Of a stretch of 38,614 nt of DNA, positions 24,017 to 30,547 are shown piece by piece. Under the pieces are notes generated by a model. That model was not told where the DNA came from and did not search any database. It worked only from the letters and a program-made list of their open reading frames with translations. The translations under genes were made by a program, and so were the position numbers. The stretch comes from a virus, in IMG/VR virus record IMGVR_UViG_3300047678_000676, positions 1-38,614 of that record, one strand, 5' to 3'. Positions within the stretch are counted from its first letter, which is position 1. Every line of letters begins with the position of its first letter.

Positions 24017-24449
24017 TTTGAAAAAAAACGGGGCTGGCACTCGGCGCCGGACGGCTGCGGTTGCTGGCGATGACCAAGCCCCTTTCTCGGGTAGGGCAGT
24101 CCCGCGCGCCGCTTGGGCGCAGAACCCCATTGTCGTCATCGCCACTCGGCCGCTCACCGCCGGCGTTGCTGCCAGCCCCTCTCGTGGTGTGGGTATTTTG
24201 TGCGAGCGGCTGGACGGACTTTCCGTCGTGCCGGTCGCGAAAGTGAATGGTGCCGGTGACCCCGCCGCCCGTCGCCGAGACGCCGACCGACTCGACGCTG
24301 CCGCAGCCGGAGACGAGGAGCAGGCAGAGCAGCGCGATGAGGCCGAGGAAGGCGCAGTGCGACGGGCGCGGCGAAGGGCCGCAACCCGCCGCGATTGCGC
24401 CGCCCGGCACAAAGGAAGCGGGGGAAAACGACAGACAGGGCGGTTGCAT
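24017..24449 (-). other. lipoprotein-like reading frame of uncertain extent
   Basis: A frame opening at ATG 24449 encodes a hydrophobic helix and lipobox (CAFLGLIALLCLLLVSGC), then GSVESVGVSATGGGVTGTIH. After about residue 75 the sequence stops looking protein-like, and the frame has no stop before it enters the tRNA at 24016. An eight-T run (about 24020-24027, read on the minus strand) lies just before the tRNA. It could be an outer-membrane spanin partner (Rz1-like) with a decayed or frameshifted end. The stretch 24450-24703 shows only short inverted repeats and no convincing gene. Confidence 0.3.
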
Positions 24450-24660
24450 GGCGACTGCTTTGCCCCGCCCTCGCGGGCTGTGAAAGGGAACCGGTCGGCG
24501 AGCTGCCGCCGCTCAATATGCTTGTCTCGTTTCGCCGCCTTGTTCTCCGAATTCGCAAGAACACCACCCGCGTTCTTGGCCAGCATTTTCAGCGGCGACA
24601 CTTCGCCGCTTTCCGCCGTTGCGCTTTGAAGCTGGGCGTGGCCGGTGAATCCCGCCCACC

Positions 24661-24683
24661 AAAAGTGCCACCGTGTCACTTTT
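24661..24683. promoter_or_regulatory. imperfect 23-bp palindrome before the MuF gene
   Basis: AAAAGTGCCAC and GTGTCACTTTT form inverted 11-bp arms (10 of 11 paired) around a single base. It lies 20 bp before the ATG at 24704 and at the divergence point between the late operon and the MuF operon. It could be an activator or repressor site, or a small hairpin. A regulator of the Mor/C type is possible but not shown. Confidence 0.35.
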
Positions 24684-24703
24684 GCCGCCCTCCGATCCCT
24701 CGC

Positions 24704-26098
24704 ATGTTTTTCGTCCGCCCACTCCCTTTCGAGGAAGCCCTCAACCGGCTCGGCGACCGTTCGCCCATCGGCTCGGTGCTCCGATCCGCGGATTGGCTGG
24801 GCGTGCCGGTCGGTCTGCGCGACCGGGGATTTTTCTCGGCCACGGTGGAGAGCATCCGCTTCCTCCAGCGAGCGGCGGACGAGCTGCTGGATTTCCTGAG
24901 CGGCGCCCGCGCGGTGAACGAGCGCGGCGAGAGCTATCTAAAGACGGGCGGACGCGCCCAGTTCATCGAGCGGATGCAGGAGTTCGCGATTCGCGAAGGC
25001 ATGGGGCCACTCGACCCGGAAGACGCCGGGACGATCCGCGACATCCGCAGCGAATCGCGGCTCCGCCTGATCTTCGATACGCAGGTGAAGGCGGCGCAGG
25101 ATTTCGGCTACTGGAAGCAGGGGATGGACCCAGACGTTCTGGATGCCTTTCCCGCGCAGCGTTTCATCCGCGTGCAGGACGTGAAGGTACCCCGCGATTA
25201 TCACGAGGAGGCGCTCGGCACGGTGCGGCTCAAATCCGATCTCGATTACTGGATGAGCCTGAACCGCGACTTCGGCGTGCCGCATGGGCCGTGGGGGTTC
25301 AATAGCGGCTGCGATGTCGAGGACGTGGGCCGCGAGGAAACCGAGGATCGCGGCCTGCTCAAGCCCGGCGAGGAAGTGCGCCCGGTCGCGGGCGAATTCA
25401 ACGACCGGCTCGAGGCCAGCACGCGAGGCCTCAAGCCCCGGCTGCTCCGCGCGCTGGAGACCATCTTCGGCGACCAGGCAGTGATTGATGGTGACGCCGT
25501 GCGCTGGCGCGGGCGTCAGCTCGCCGCACCCTCCCTGCCACCAGCGCCCGCCGTGCCGGTGCCTCCGATCGGGGCGGGACTGCGCACCGAGCCGACCCGG
25601 GCCACGGCGGAGGAAGCGGAGCTGGTCAACCTACCCCGCGAGCGGGCCGTGATCTATGACGGCGAGGGCCGGCTGCTTTTCACCCAGGAAGCCCCCACCT
25701 TCGATGGCCGCCGGGTGATCTTCGACGACGATCAACTGGCGCAACTGCCGGGAAGCGTGGTGTCGCACAACCACCCGGGCGGCAACGCCTTTTCCCCCGC
25801 CGACCTGCTCTTCGCCAAAGATCACGATCTCGCCGAGTTGCGCGTGCTCGCCCCCGATTACGAGGGCGGCGCGAAGCTGCACCGCCTGCTTCGCCCGGAA
25901 GGCGGCTGGACGCTGCATCGTGACCGGCTGCTCGACCTCGCTGGCGAATTCGGACCCGTGGCCGATGAACGTGCCGCACACTGGGCGCACGAGCGCGGCC
26001 TGCCCGCCGCTGCCGCGCAGGCTCGGGCGCTGGAGGAGTTCTGGCGGCTGTTGCAGGATCGCGAAGAACCGTTAATCTACGAGGCGCACCGGCTATGA
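24704..26098 (+). CDS. MuF head morphogenesis protein with JAB/RadC-like C-terminal domain
   Basis: This is a 464-residue protein. Residues about 1-250 are MuF/SPP1-gp7-like: RLRLIFDTQVKAAQDFGYWK, AFPAQRFIRVQDVKVPRDYH and PHGPWGFNSGCDVEDVGREE. A Pro-rich linker follows, then a second domain with ERAVIYDGEGRLLFTQEAPT and SHNHPGGNAFSPAD (H355, H357, D367), the H-x-H-P-x-G...S-x-x-D signature of JAB/JAMM and RadC-like proteins. ATG 24704 is chosen because upstream codons lie in non-gene sequence. MuF proteins enter the head in small copy number; a metal-dependent peptidase-like or effector role for the C-terminus is inferred. It is on the opposite strand to the other head genes. Confidence 0.75.
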   Translation: MFFVRPLPFEEALNRLGDRSPIGSVLRSADWLGVPVGLRDRGFFSATVESIRFLQRAADELLDFLSGARAVNERGESYLKTGGRAQFIERMQEFAIREGMGPLDPEDAGTIRDIRSESRLRLIFDTQVKAAQDFGYWKQGMDPDVLDAFPAQRFIRVQDVKVPRDYHEEALGTVRLKSDLDYWMSLNRDFGVPHGPWGFNSGCDVEDVGREETEDRGLLKPGEEVRPVAGEFNDRLEASTRGLKPRLLRALETIFGDQAVIDGDAVRWRGRQLAAPSLPPAPAVPVPPIGAGLRTEPTRATAEEAELVNLPRERAVIYDGEGRLLFTQEAPTFDGRRVIFDDDQLAQLPGSVVSHNHPGGNAFSPADLLFAKDHDLAELRVLAPDYEGGAKLHRLLRPEGGWTLHRDRLLDLAGEFGPVADERAAHWAHERGLPAAAAQARALEEFWRLLQDREEPLIYEAHRL

Positions 26099-26259
26099 AC
26101 GACACCCCGAAACCGAAAACCGCCACGCTCGACGATCGCGAGACGTGGGCGGATTTTCGCGCCGAGGCGGAGCAGCGGAAGCGCGAGAAGGCGAGCGCGA
26201 ATCAGGAAACGGCGCATGCAGATCAGACGCGTCCGCCTGCGGCATCGCGGGACGTTTGA
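26095..26259 (+). CDS. short charged protein coupled to MuF
   Basis: This is a 54-residue frame with an ATGA overlap (26095-26098) on the MuF stop. It starts MNDTPKPKTATLDDRETWAD and continues with a Glu/Arg/Lys-rich helix (FRAEAEQRKREKASANQE). The start overlap and helical composition support expression. Function is unknown; it might be a partner or chaperone of the MuF C-terminal domain. After it, 26260-26422 holds a 6-bp hairpin (26398-26414) and no gene. Confidence 0.5.
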   Translation: MNDTPKPKTATLDDRETWADFRAEAEQRKREKASANQETAHADQTRPPAASRDV

Positions 26260-26422
26260 TCCGGCCGCAACGCGCGTCGGTGGGCGTCCATCCGCTTCGG
26301 GACCGCAAGACGATTCAGGGGCGCAGGGCATCCGGTGTGCTATGGCTCACCGGAACTTTGTCCTTGAATATGTCCGCTTCGTCCGCAATCTCTCCCCCCG
26401 GTCATCCCGACCGGACCCGCTC

Positions 26423-26878
26423 ATGCCCAACCAAGACGCCGCCCTGCCCGAGGTGAAAGCCTCCTCCCGTTTCGAGCACATCGCCGGGGAGCTGCTTGCC
26501 GTGGAGGCTGCCCTGCGCAAGATCATTCCCGCCGATCTCGAGCAGCGCCTGCTCGCCCAGATTCCGCAGTGGTTCCTCGTCATCCGGCTCTTCAAGGACA
26601 TCGAGATTTCCTACACGTGCCTGGCCGATCGCTCGGCCCTCGAGCCGAAGTACCGCGCGGCCCTCACCTCGATCATGGCGCTGGGCGACAATATCGTGGC
26701 TGCGCTGGCTGATCGCCCTGAGCTGGACCTTTCCCCCATCGACACCTCCCGCGAAATCGTGGCGGCCAATCTTCGCTACCTGCGGGACAAATACGAGCAG
26801 TGGTTCGTCGCCCACGACGAAGCCTGGCTGGAGGCTGTGTCGGCGGAGATTGAGCATGCACGGGCCACAGCTGATTGA
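26423..26878 (+). CDS. unknown helical protein
   Basis: This is a 151-residue protein starting MPNQDAALPEVKASSRFEHI. It is rich in helices (AGELLAVEAALRKIIPADLE, QRLLAQIPQWFLVIRLFKDI, EIVAANLRYLRDKYEQWFVA). ATG 26423 follows a small hairpin (CCGGTC/GACCGG). An in-frame ATG at 26342 would add 27 less protein-like residues. It overlaps the next gene by 23 bp. No known family is evident. Confidence 0.55.
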   Translation: MPNQDAALPEVKASSRFEHIAGELLAVEAALRKIIPADLEQRLLAQIPQWFLVIRLFKDIEISYTCLADRSALEPKYRAALTSIMALGDNIVAALADRPELDLSPIDTSREIVAANLRYLRDKYEQWFVAHDEAWLEAVSAEIEHARATAD

Positions 26879-27062
26879 GCGGATTCTCCAGATCAAACTT
26901 CAGATCGAGCATGCGCCCCCGGAGGAATGCGCGGCCCTCTACGCCGAGCTGGACGCGCAGATCGCGCACCTCGAGCTGATCGCGAAATCCACCCGCGCCC
27001 GGATCGTCGCAGTCGCCAATCAGCGCTTCCCCGCTTACGTGAAGCTGCACTGCGGGAAGTAG
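26856..27062 (+). CDS. small helical protein
   Basis: This is a 68-residue protein starting MHGPQLIERILQIKLQIEHA, then EECAALYAELDAQIAHLELI, a helical hairpin pattern. It starts within the 3' end of the preceding gene and ends the plus-strand MuF operon at TAG 27062. It is convergent with the secreted protein gene ending at 27082. Function is unknown. Confidence 0.5.
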   Translation: MHGPQLIERILQIKLQIEHAPPEECAALYAELDAQIAHLELIAKSTRARIVAVANQRFPAYVKLHCGK

Positions 27063-27081
27063 AGCGCCGACCCGGGGACCG

Positions 27082-27729
27082 CTACCTTTTCTTCAACGTA
27101 TCGAGCCGGGAGGGCTTTTGGGGATTCATCGGATCTCGCGCGCCCCACCGGGCACTGAGCGAGTCGGGGCGCTTTTCCTCCAGCTTTCCCCTCTCCATTC
27201 CGGGGTGCAGCGTGCCGTTCTCGAGCAGCGCGGCCAGCGCGGGTTCACTGGCCCGGGACATAATCACCTTGCTCGTATTCGGGTCTTCCACCGCCACGAC
27301 CCAGCCGTCGATTTTGTCGCCGGAGGTCGAGCGGTAGCGGGCAAGTTCCAGATTCAAATCGCTGCCCGTCACCTCACCGCTGCTGCTCACGAAGGAGTGA
27401 CCCACCGAGCGATCGATCGTAAACTTTACAGCCTCTTCCTTGAGGAGTGAACGCCTGCCCCCGCCGACCGAGCTGCCGATCCAATACACGCGAGCGCCCA
27501 CGGTTTCGGGCTGCTGCCCGAGCGTGCGAACGGAAATTTCGATGCGGCGGGAGCGCAGGTAATGTTTATCGTAGCTTCCCCACGAGGTCTTGAATTGGTC
27601 GTCCGTGGACGCGCTGGCGGCGCGGGGTTTCACTTCCAGCGACAGGCTGGAGCCCATCTGAGCGACGCAGGGCGATAACGACGCACCGACCAGAGCGAAG
27701 GGCGCGAGCAGGACGTGCAGGGATTTCAT
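27082..27729 (-). CDS. secreted protein of unknown function
   Basis: This is a 215-residue protein with a signal peptide (MKSLHVLLAPFALVGASLSP, cut near CVA-Q). The mature part is beta-rich (SYDKHYLRSRRIEISVRTLG, ETVGARVYWIGSSVGGGRRS, AVKFTIDRSVGHSFVSSSGE) and ends in a basic tail. It resembles exported proteins that I associate with Verrucomicrobiota, from recollection only. It lies beside the repressor and is read in the same direction, so it may be expressed in the lysogen. Seven bases separate it from the gene upstream (27736-28038). Confidence 0.6.
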   Translation of the reverse strand: MKSLHVLLAPFALVGASLSPCVAQMGSSLSLEVKPRAASASTDDQFKTSWGSYDKHYLRSRRIEISVRTLGQQPETVGARVYWIGSSVGGGRRSLLKEEAVKFTIDRSVGHSFVSSSGEVTGSDLNLELARYRSTSGDKIDGWVVAVEDPNTSKVIMSRASEPALAALLENGTLHPGMERGKLEEKRPDSLSARWGARDPMNPQKPSRLDTLKKR

Positions 27730-27735
27730 TTCAGT

Positions 27736-28038
27736 TCAATCTTTGGGAGGGTGGAAGATTTCCTTGAGGCGGTGTTCGATCCAGGTGCCGGAGCCATCGA
27801 GCGGGTTGTGGTGCTCGATTTCGGCGAGCGCTTTCTCCAGCTCGGCCGGGTTGTTCACCACGCCGGCCGTGAGCCAGTGTTTCCGCCGGAGCGCGTGATT
27901 GTAGAGGATGAGGCCGGAGATCAGCGCCGAGGCCCCGCCCTTGTAGCCGGCGTGCTCGGCATCTTCCTGTGCCCATTTCCAGAGGGTGGGATGGATGCGG
28001 ATTCCGTGCGATTCCCAGCTCTTCGGTCCTTCAGTCAT
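27736..28038 (-). CDS. unknown small protein beside the repressor
   Basis: This is a 100-residue protein starting MTEGPKSWESHGIRIHPTLW at ATG 28038, with KWAQEDAEHAGYKGGASALI and SGLILYNHALRRKHWLTAGV. The RIHPTLWKWAQEDAEHAGYK segment recalls small ribbon-helix-helix-like DNA-binding proteins, but the match is loose. Two TGTGAATA-type repeats lie upstream (28051-28124). It may regulate itself and the secreted gene that follows. Confidence 0.5.
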   Translation of the reverse strand: MTEGPKSWESHGIRIHPTLWKWAQEDAEHAGYKGGASALISGLILYNHALRRKHWLTAGVVNNPAELEKALAEIEHHNPLDGSGTWIEHRLKEIFHPPKD

Positions 28039-28050
28039 TTACAGAGATTT

Positions 28051-28124
28051 TGTGAATAACTCGGTCGTTGTGCAATGCAGATTCGAGGTTGAAGCAGGCC
28101 CGCGCCGGGTGTGAATAGTCGGTC
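28051..28124. promoter_or_regulatory. two near-identical 15-16-bp direct repeats upstream of 27736-28038
   Basis: TGTGAATAACTCGGTC (28051-28066) and TGTGAATAGTCGGTC (28110-28124) lie 59 bp apart in an otherwise gene-free gap. On the minus strand, TTGCAC with a 17-bp spacer to CAAAAT could be a promoter spanning the first copy. The repeats are candidate operators for the small protein they precede or for the phage repressor. Confidence 0.4.
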
Positions 28125-28167
28125 ATGAAGACCCCTGAATTGCGGCAGTTGCGAAAAGACCTGATCC

Positions 28168-28629
28168 TCATTTGGAGCCACCCCCTGAGTCCCGAGCGGG
28201 CGGAACTTGCCCGCCGCCTCGCGAAACTTTGCGCGCCTGCGCCAGCTTCCCAGCCAGGGTCGCGGCCACGGAACGCAGCACGTCGCGATCGGCTTCGCTG
28301 CCATGTTTGAGGACATATTCGAGCGAGTCCCGAAGCTCGGCAGGCGCGTCTTCGGCGATCCGCGCGGACTCGAAATCATCGATCGAAATTGGACGGTATT
28401 TCGCGATCTCGCCGGCGGTGTCGCCCCGCCCGTCGCGCAGCCATGGCAGAGAGATTCCGGTCCGTTGGGCCACGGCGCGAAGTTTCGATTCGAGGGCCGG
28501 ACCGCCCGCCGCCCAGCTTCGCAGCGTCATGTCGGAGACTCCGCTCCATCGCGCCAACGGTTTGAACCCGCCGGCCTGAGCGCGGAGGAGTTCGATTCTG
28601 CCCTGAAGTGTCGTTGGGTCCGGTTTCAT
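28168..28629 (-). CDS. phage repressor (CI/Mu c-type role)
   Basis: This is a 153-residue protein. Residues 10-70 contain a helix-turn-helix (RIELLRAQAG, then LARWSGVSDMTLRSWAAG at about 25-42, and TGISLPWLRDGRGD), the arrangement of short prophage repressors. The C-terminal part is helical and charged with a basic Gly-rich end. It is divergent from the Cro/Ner-like gene over an 85-bp region with three operator copies. ATG 28629. It has no peptidase domain, so SOS self-cleavage is unlikely. Confidence 0.7.
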   Translation of the reverse strand: MKPDPTTLQGRIELLRAQAGGFKPLARWSGVSDMTLRSWAAGGPALESKLRAVAQRTGISLPWLRDGRGDTAGEIAKYRPISIDDFESARIAEDAPAELRDSLEYVLKHGSEADRDVLRSVAATLAGKLAQARKVSRGGGQVPPARDSGGGSK

Positions 28630-28639
28630 CCCTGCGGCG

Positions 28640-28667
28640 AAAATACACAGCGCAAAGTTTTGCGCAA
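28640..28667 (-). promoter_or_regulatory. repressor gene promoter
   Basis: On the minus strand, TTGCGC (28662-28667) and TATTTT (28640-28645) are 16 bp apart and lie just upstream of the repressor ATG at 28629. Operator 1 (28651-28664) falls in the spacer and overlaps the -35 box, which fits autoregulation. No experimental support. Confidence 0.45.
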
Positions 28668-28709
28668 TTTTCTTGTTGCAGCCCGCAAGACCTTGCGCAT
28701 AGTCTTGCG
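28651..28709. promoter_or_regulatory. three 14-bp operators of the lysis-lysogeny switch
   Basis: CGCAAAGTTTTGCG (28651-28664), CGCAAGACCTTGCG (28684-28697) and CGCATAGTCTTGCG (28696-28709) share the dyad CGCAN6TGCG. Centres are 33 and 12 bp apart. Operator 1 covers the repressor promoter; operators 2 and 3 cover the early promoter and end five bases before the ATG at 28715. They are probable binding sites for the repressor and the Cro/Ner-like protein. Confidence 0.65.
28676..28703 (+). promoter_or_regulatory. early operon promoter
   Basis: TTGCAG (28676-28681) and CATAGT (28698-28703) are 16 bp apart. Transcription would start near 28710, leaving almost no leader before the ATG at 28715. 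Operators 2 and 3 overlap it, so occupancy would block early transcription. Box matches to consensus are modest. Confidence 0.4.
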
Positions 28710-28714
28710 AACAG

Positions 28715-28960
28715 ATGAAACAAGTCGCCCCACTCGCAGCCCGAAAAATCCGGGCGGATATGGCTCTCAGAGAGCTGACGCTCGAGGACGTGGCCGAGCT
28801 GCTGCGCAAGGCCGGCCAAAGCGGGTTTAGCGTTTCGATTCTCTCGCGGGTGCTGAATGGGCGCCCGGATTTCACCACCACGGAAAAGCTCCGGATCATC
28901 GCCGAGGCGGTCAAGGCGGCGACGATGCCGAAAGCGTCGAAAGAGGAGGTGGCGGCGTGA
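28715..28960 (+). CDS. Cro/Ner-like DNA-binding protein
   Basis: This is an 81-residue protein with LTLEDVAELLRKAGQSGFSV and SILSRVLNGRPDFTTTEKLR, a lambda-repressor-type helix-turn-helix (about 21-60). It is the first gene of the early operon, divergent from the repressor, the place of Ner in Mu. It ends KEEVAA, and those codons supply AGGAGGTGG as the Shine-Dalgarno site of the next gene. It probably limits early and repressor transcription. Confidence 0.65.
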   Translation: MKQVAPLAARKIRADMALRELTLEDVAELLRKAGQSGFSVSILSRVLNGRPDFTTTEKLRIIAEAVKAATMPKASKEEVAA

Positions 28961-29184
28961 GCGAGTTTGCCACCCAGGCGGCTTTCGGAGTGCTCGTCAG
29001 GTCCACGCTGCATCGCCCCCTGTCTCTCGATGACCGGGCACGGGCACTGCACGCACTGGCGGAGCTCGCGGACCTCCACGGAATGCAGGATCACGTCGAT
29101 GCCGCGATCGCCGCCGTGGAAGCAGTCAAGGCGCTGGATGCCGCCCAGCTTCGGCTTTTCGACCTTCAGGAGGTTCGCTCATGA
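28957..29184 (+). CDS. unknown early protein
   Basis: This is a 75-residue protein with a GTG start overlapping the previous stop (GTGA), preceded by AGGAGGTGG. It is helical (LSLDDRARALHALAELADLH, HVDAAIAAVEAVKALDAAQL) and ends LQEVRS, whose codons carry AGGAGGT for the next gene. Function is unknown. Confidence 0.55.
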   Translation: MSEFATQAAFGVLVRSTLHRPLSLDDRARALHALAELADLHGMQDHVDAAIAAVEAVKALDAAQLRLFDLQEVRS

Positions 29185-29444
29185 CCCTGCCCGATCTTCA
29201 CCAGCGCATCGGCGGGCTGGCTCTCCGCCGGCGGATGACCCGCGCGGCCATCGTCACGGACGCGGGCGTGCCGGAGCGCACCTTCCGCGATGCCGTCACC
29301 GGCCGCACCACGCTCGACACCGCGACGGCGGCGCGGCTGCTCCCGCTCGTCGCCGCCGTGGTCGCGCCCGGCGAGCCGGTCGCCCTCACCCTCTACGTCC
29401 CCGGCGTTGCCACGCCCCTTCACCTCACCACCGCCCCACTATGA
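29181..29444 (+). CDS. small helix-turn-helix-like early protein
   Basis: This is an 87-residue protein starting MTLPDLHQRIGGLALRRRMT. RAAIVTDAGVPERTFRDAVT resembles a helix-turn-helix that recognises 'TxAGVPERTFRDAV'. The C-terminus is hydrophobic (ARLLPLVAAVVAPGEPVALT). ATGA overlaps lie at both ends. It may be a second small regulator of the early region. Confidence 0.5.
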   Translation: MTLPDLHQRIGGLALRRRMTRAAIVTDAGVPERTFRDAVTGRTTLDTATAARLLPLVAAVVAPGEPVALTLYVPGVATPLHLTTAPL

Positions 29445-29635
29445 CCCCCGCCGAGAAACACATCCACAAATCCCGCGCGACGCGGGTGCTGCCCTGCTCC
29501 GGCGGGTGCGGCGACGAGCTGCCGAATGCGGCGCCGGATTCCACGCGCTACACCTGCGCGCACTGCCTCACCACGGGGCGCGGCCGGCAGGTGCAGACGA
29601 CGCTCCTACCCGACGAAGCGGAGGTGGTCTCGTGA
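29441..29635 (+). CDS. zinc-ribbon-like small protein
   Basis: This is a 64-residue protein with two cysteine pairs (LPCSGGCGDE and YTCAHCLTTG), fitting a small zinc ribbon. It starts MTPAEKHIHKSRATRVLPCS in an ATGA overlap. The end encodes GGAGGTGG before the next GTG start. It may bind nucleic acid; no family is recognised. Confidence 0.55.
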   Translation: MTPAEKHIHKSRATRVLPCSGGCGDELPNAAPDSTRYTCAHCLTTGRGRQVQTTLLPDEAEVVS

Positions 29636-29919
29636 ACGCGACCACGTTCTCCGGGCCGGTGAAGACGCTCGACCTCGGGCGCATGCCGGCCTGCATGCCA
29701 CTGGACGCCCAGCGCACCGCGCAGGTGGCGCACGAAGCGGCCCGGCTGGGCTACGACCTCGCGAAGCTGGAGATCGGCGGGCAGGTGATCTTCGTGGCGG
29801 CGCGGCTCAAGACCGGGCCGAAGCGGGAGACGCTGGCGCTGATCCGCCTCAAGGGGCTGCGCGCCGATCCCGCCCTGCCGATCCGCCCGGAGATTCAGCA
29901 CATCGCCTCGAACTCATGA
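29632..29919 (+). CDS. unknown early protein
   Basis: This is a 95-residue protein with a GTG start in a GTGA overlap. It contains QRTAQVAHEAARLGYDLAKL, EIGGQVIFVAARLKTGPKRE and TLALIRLKGLRADPALPI, an alpha-beta pattern. It overlaps the next gene by ATGA. No motif is recognised. Confidence 0.5.
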   Translation: MNATTFSGPVKTLDLGRMPACMPLDAQRTAQVAHEAARLGYDLAKLEIGGQVIFVAARLKTGPKRETLALIRLKGLRADPALPIRPEIQHIASNS

Positions 29920-30545
29920 GCACGACCGCCGTCATTCCCCAGCTCGCGCCGGAAGTCCTCGCGCTGCCGCACAACCGTTTCCACGCGCAGGCCGTCCGCG
30001 CGGCGAATGAAGCCGCGCTTTGGTCGGCGCTGACCGGGATCGAGCTGCTCGCGATCAAAGGCACGATGAAGCACGGCGACTGGCAGGCGTGGGTCGCGGC
30101 GCACTGCGCCTTCAGCTACCGCACCGCCGCCCGCCACCTCGACTCCGGCCGGCTGGCATTGGCGGCACTGGAGACCAGCGCGCAACAGCCGAGCCTGGTC
30201 GGCCCGGCGGCGTTCGAGGCGGGCAAGGCGCGCATCGCCGAGCTGCTGGAGGGCGACGGCCTCGCCGAGCAGCGCGTGGCGCTGATCGCCGCGATCCGCC
30301 CACCGAAGCCGACGCCCGCGCCGCAGATCGAAGCGCCCGCGCCGAAGAAGCCCGCCAAACCGCGCCCGCCCGTGACCGAGCGCCCGCTCTTCTCGCCGAA
30401 GGCGCTGAACGTGGTGGTCGAACGCTGGCACCACACGCCGGAGCCCGTGCGCCACGCTTTCTACGACGCGAACCGCGCCGAAATTCTCGCCTACGCCGAG
30501 CGGATCAATTCCGAGACCGGCGAGGCCCTCGCCCTCGCTTCCTGA
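29916..30545 (+). CDS. DUF3102-like early protein
   Basis: This is a 209-residue protein. GIELLAIKGTMKHGDWQAWV and AAHCAFSYRTAARHLDSGRL resemble the DUF3102 core (reduced helix-turn-helix with 'GdW..wl....F s.rTA.ry'). A Pro/Lys-rich linker (KPTPAPQIEAPAPKKPAKPR) precedes a short C-terminal helical part. It lies immediately before the transposase. A role in binding early DNA sites is possible. Confidence 0.55.
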   Translation: MSTTAVIPQLAPEVLALPHNRFHAQAVRAANEAALWSALTGIELLAIKGTMKHGDWQAWVAAHCAFSYRTAARHLDSGRLALAALETSAQQPSLVGPAAFEAGKARIAELLEGDGLAEQRVALIAAIRPPKPTPAPQIEAPAPKKPAKPRPPVTERPLFSPKALNVVVERWHHTPEPVRHAFYDANRAEILAYAERINSETGEALALAS

Positions 30546-30547
30546 CC

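Noticed and set aside
23694-24449. A single 251-residue lipoprotein gene covering the whole stretch
   Set aside because: The frame passes through a complete tRNA, and its middle is tRNA-derived sequence. Only the two ends look coding.
28125-28310. A 61-residue plus-strand frame starting right after the second TGTGAATA repeat
   Set aside because: Most of it is antisense to the repressor 3' end. The first 35 residues look plausible, but there is no ribosome site and no support beyond that.
28168-28629. A LexA/S24-type self-cleaving repressor
   Set aside because: The protein is only 153 residues and has no Ser-Lys peptidase segment after the helix-turn-helix.
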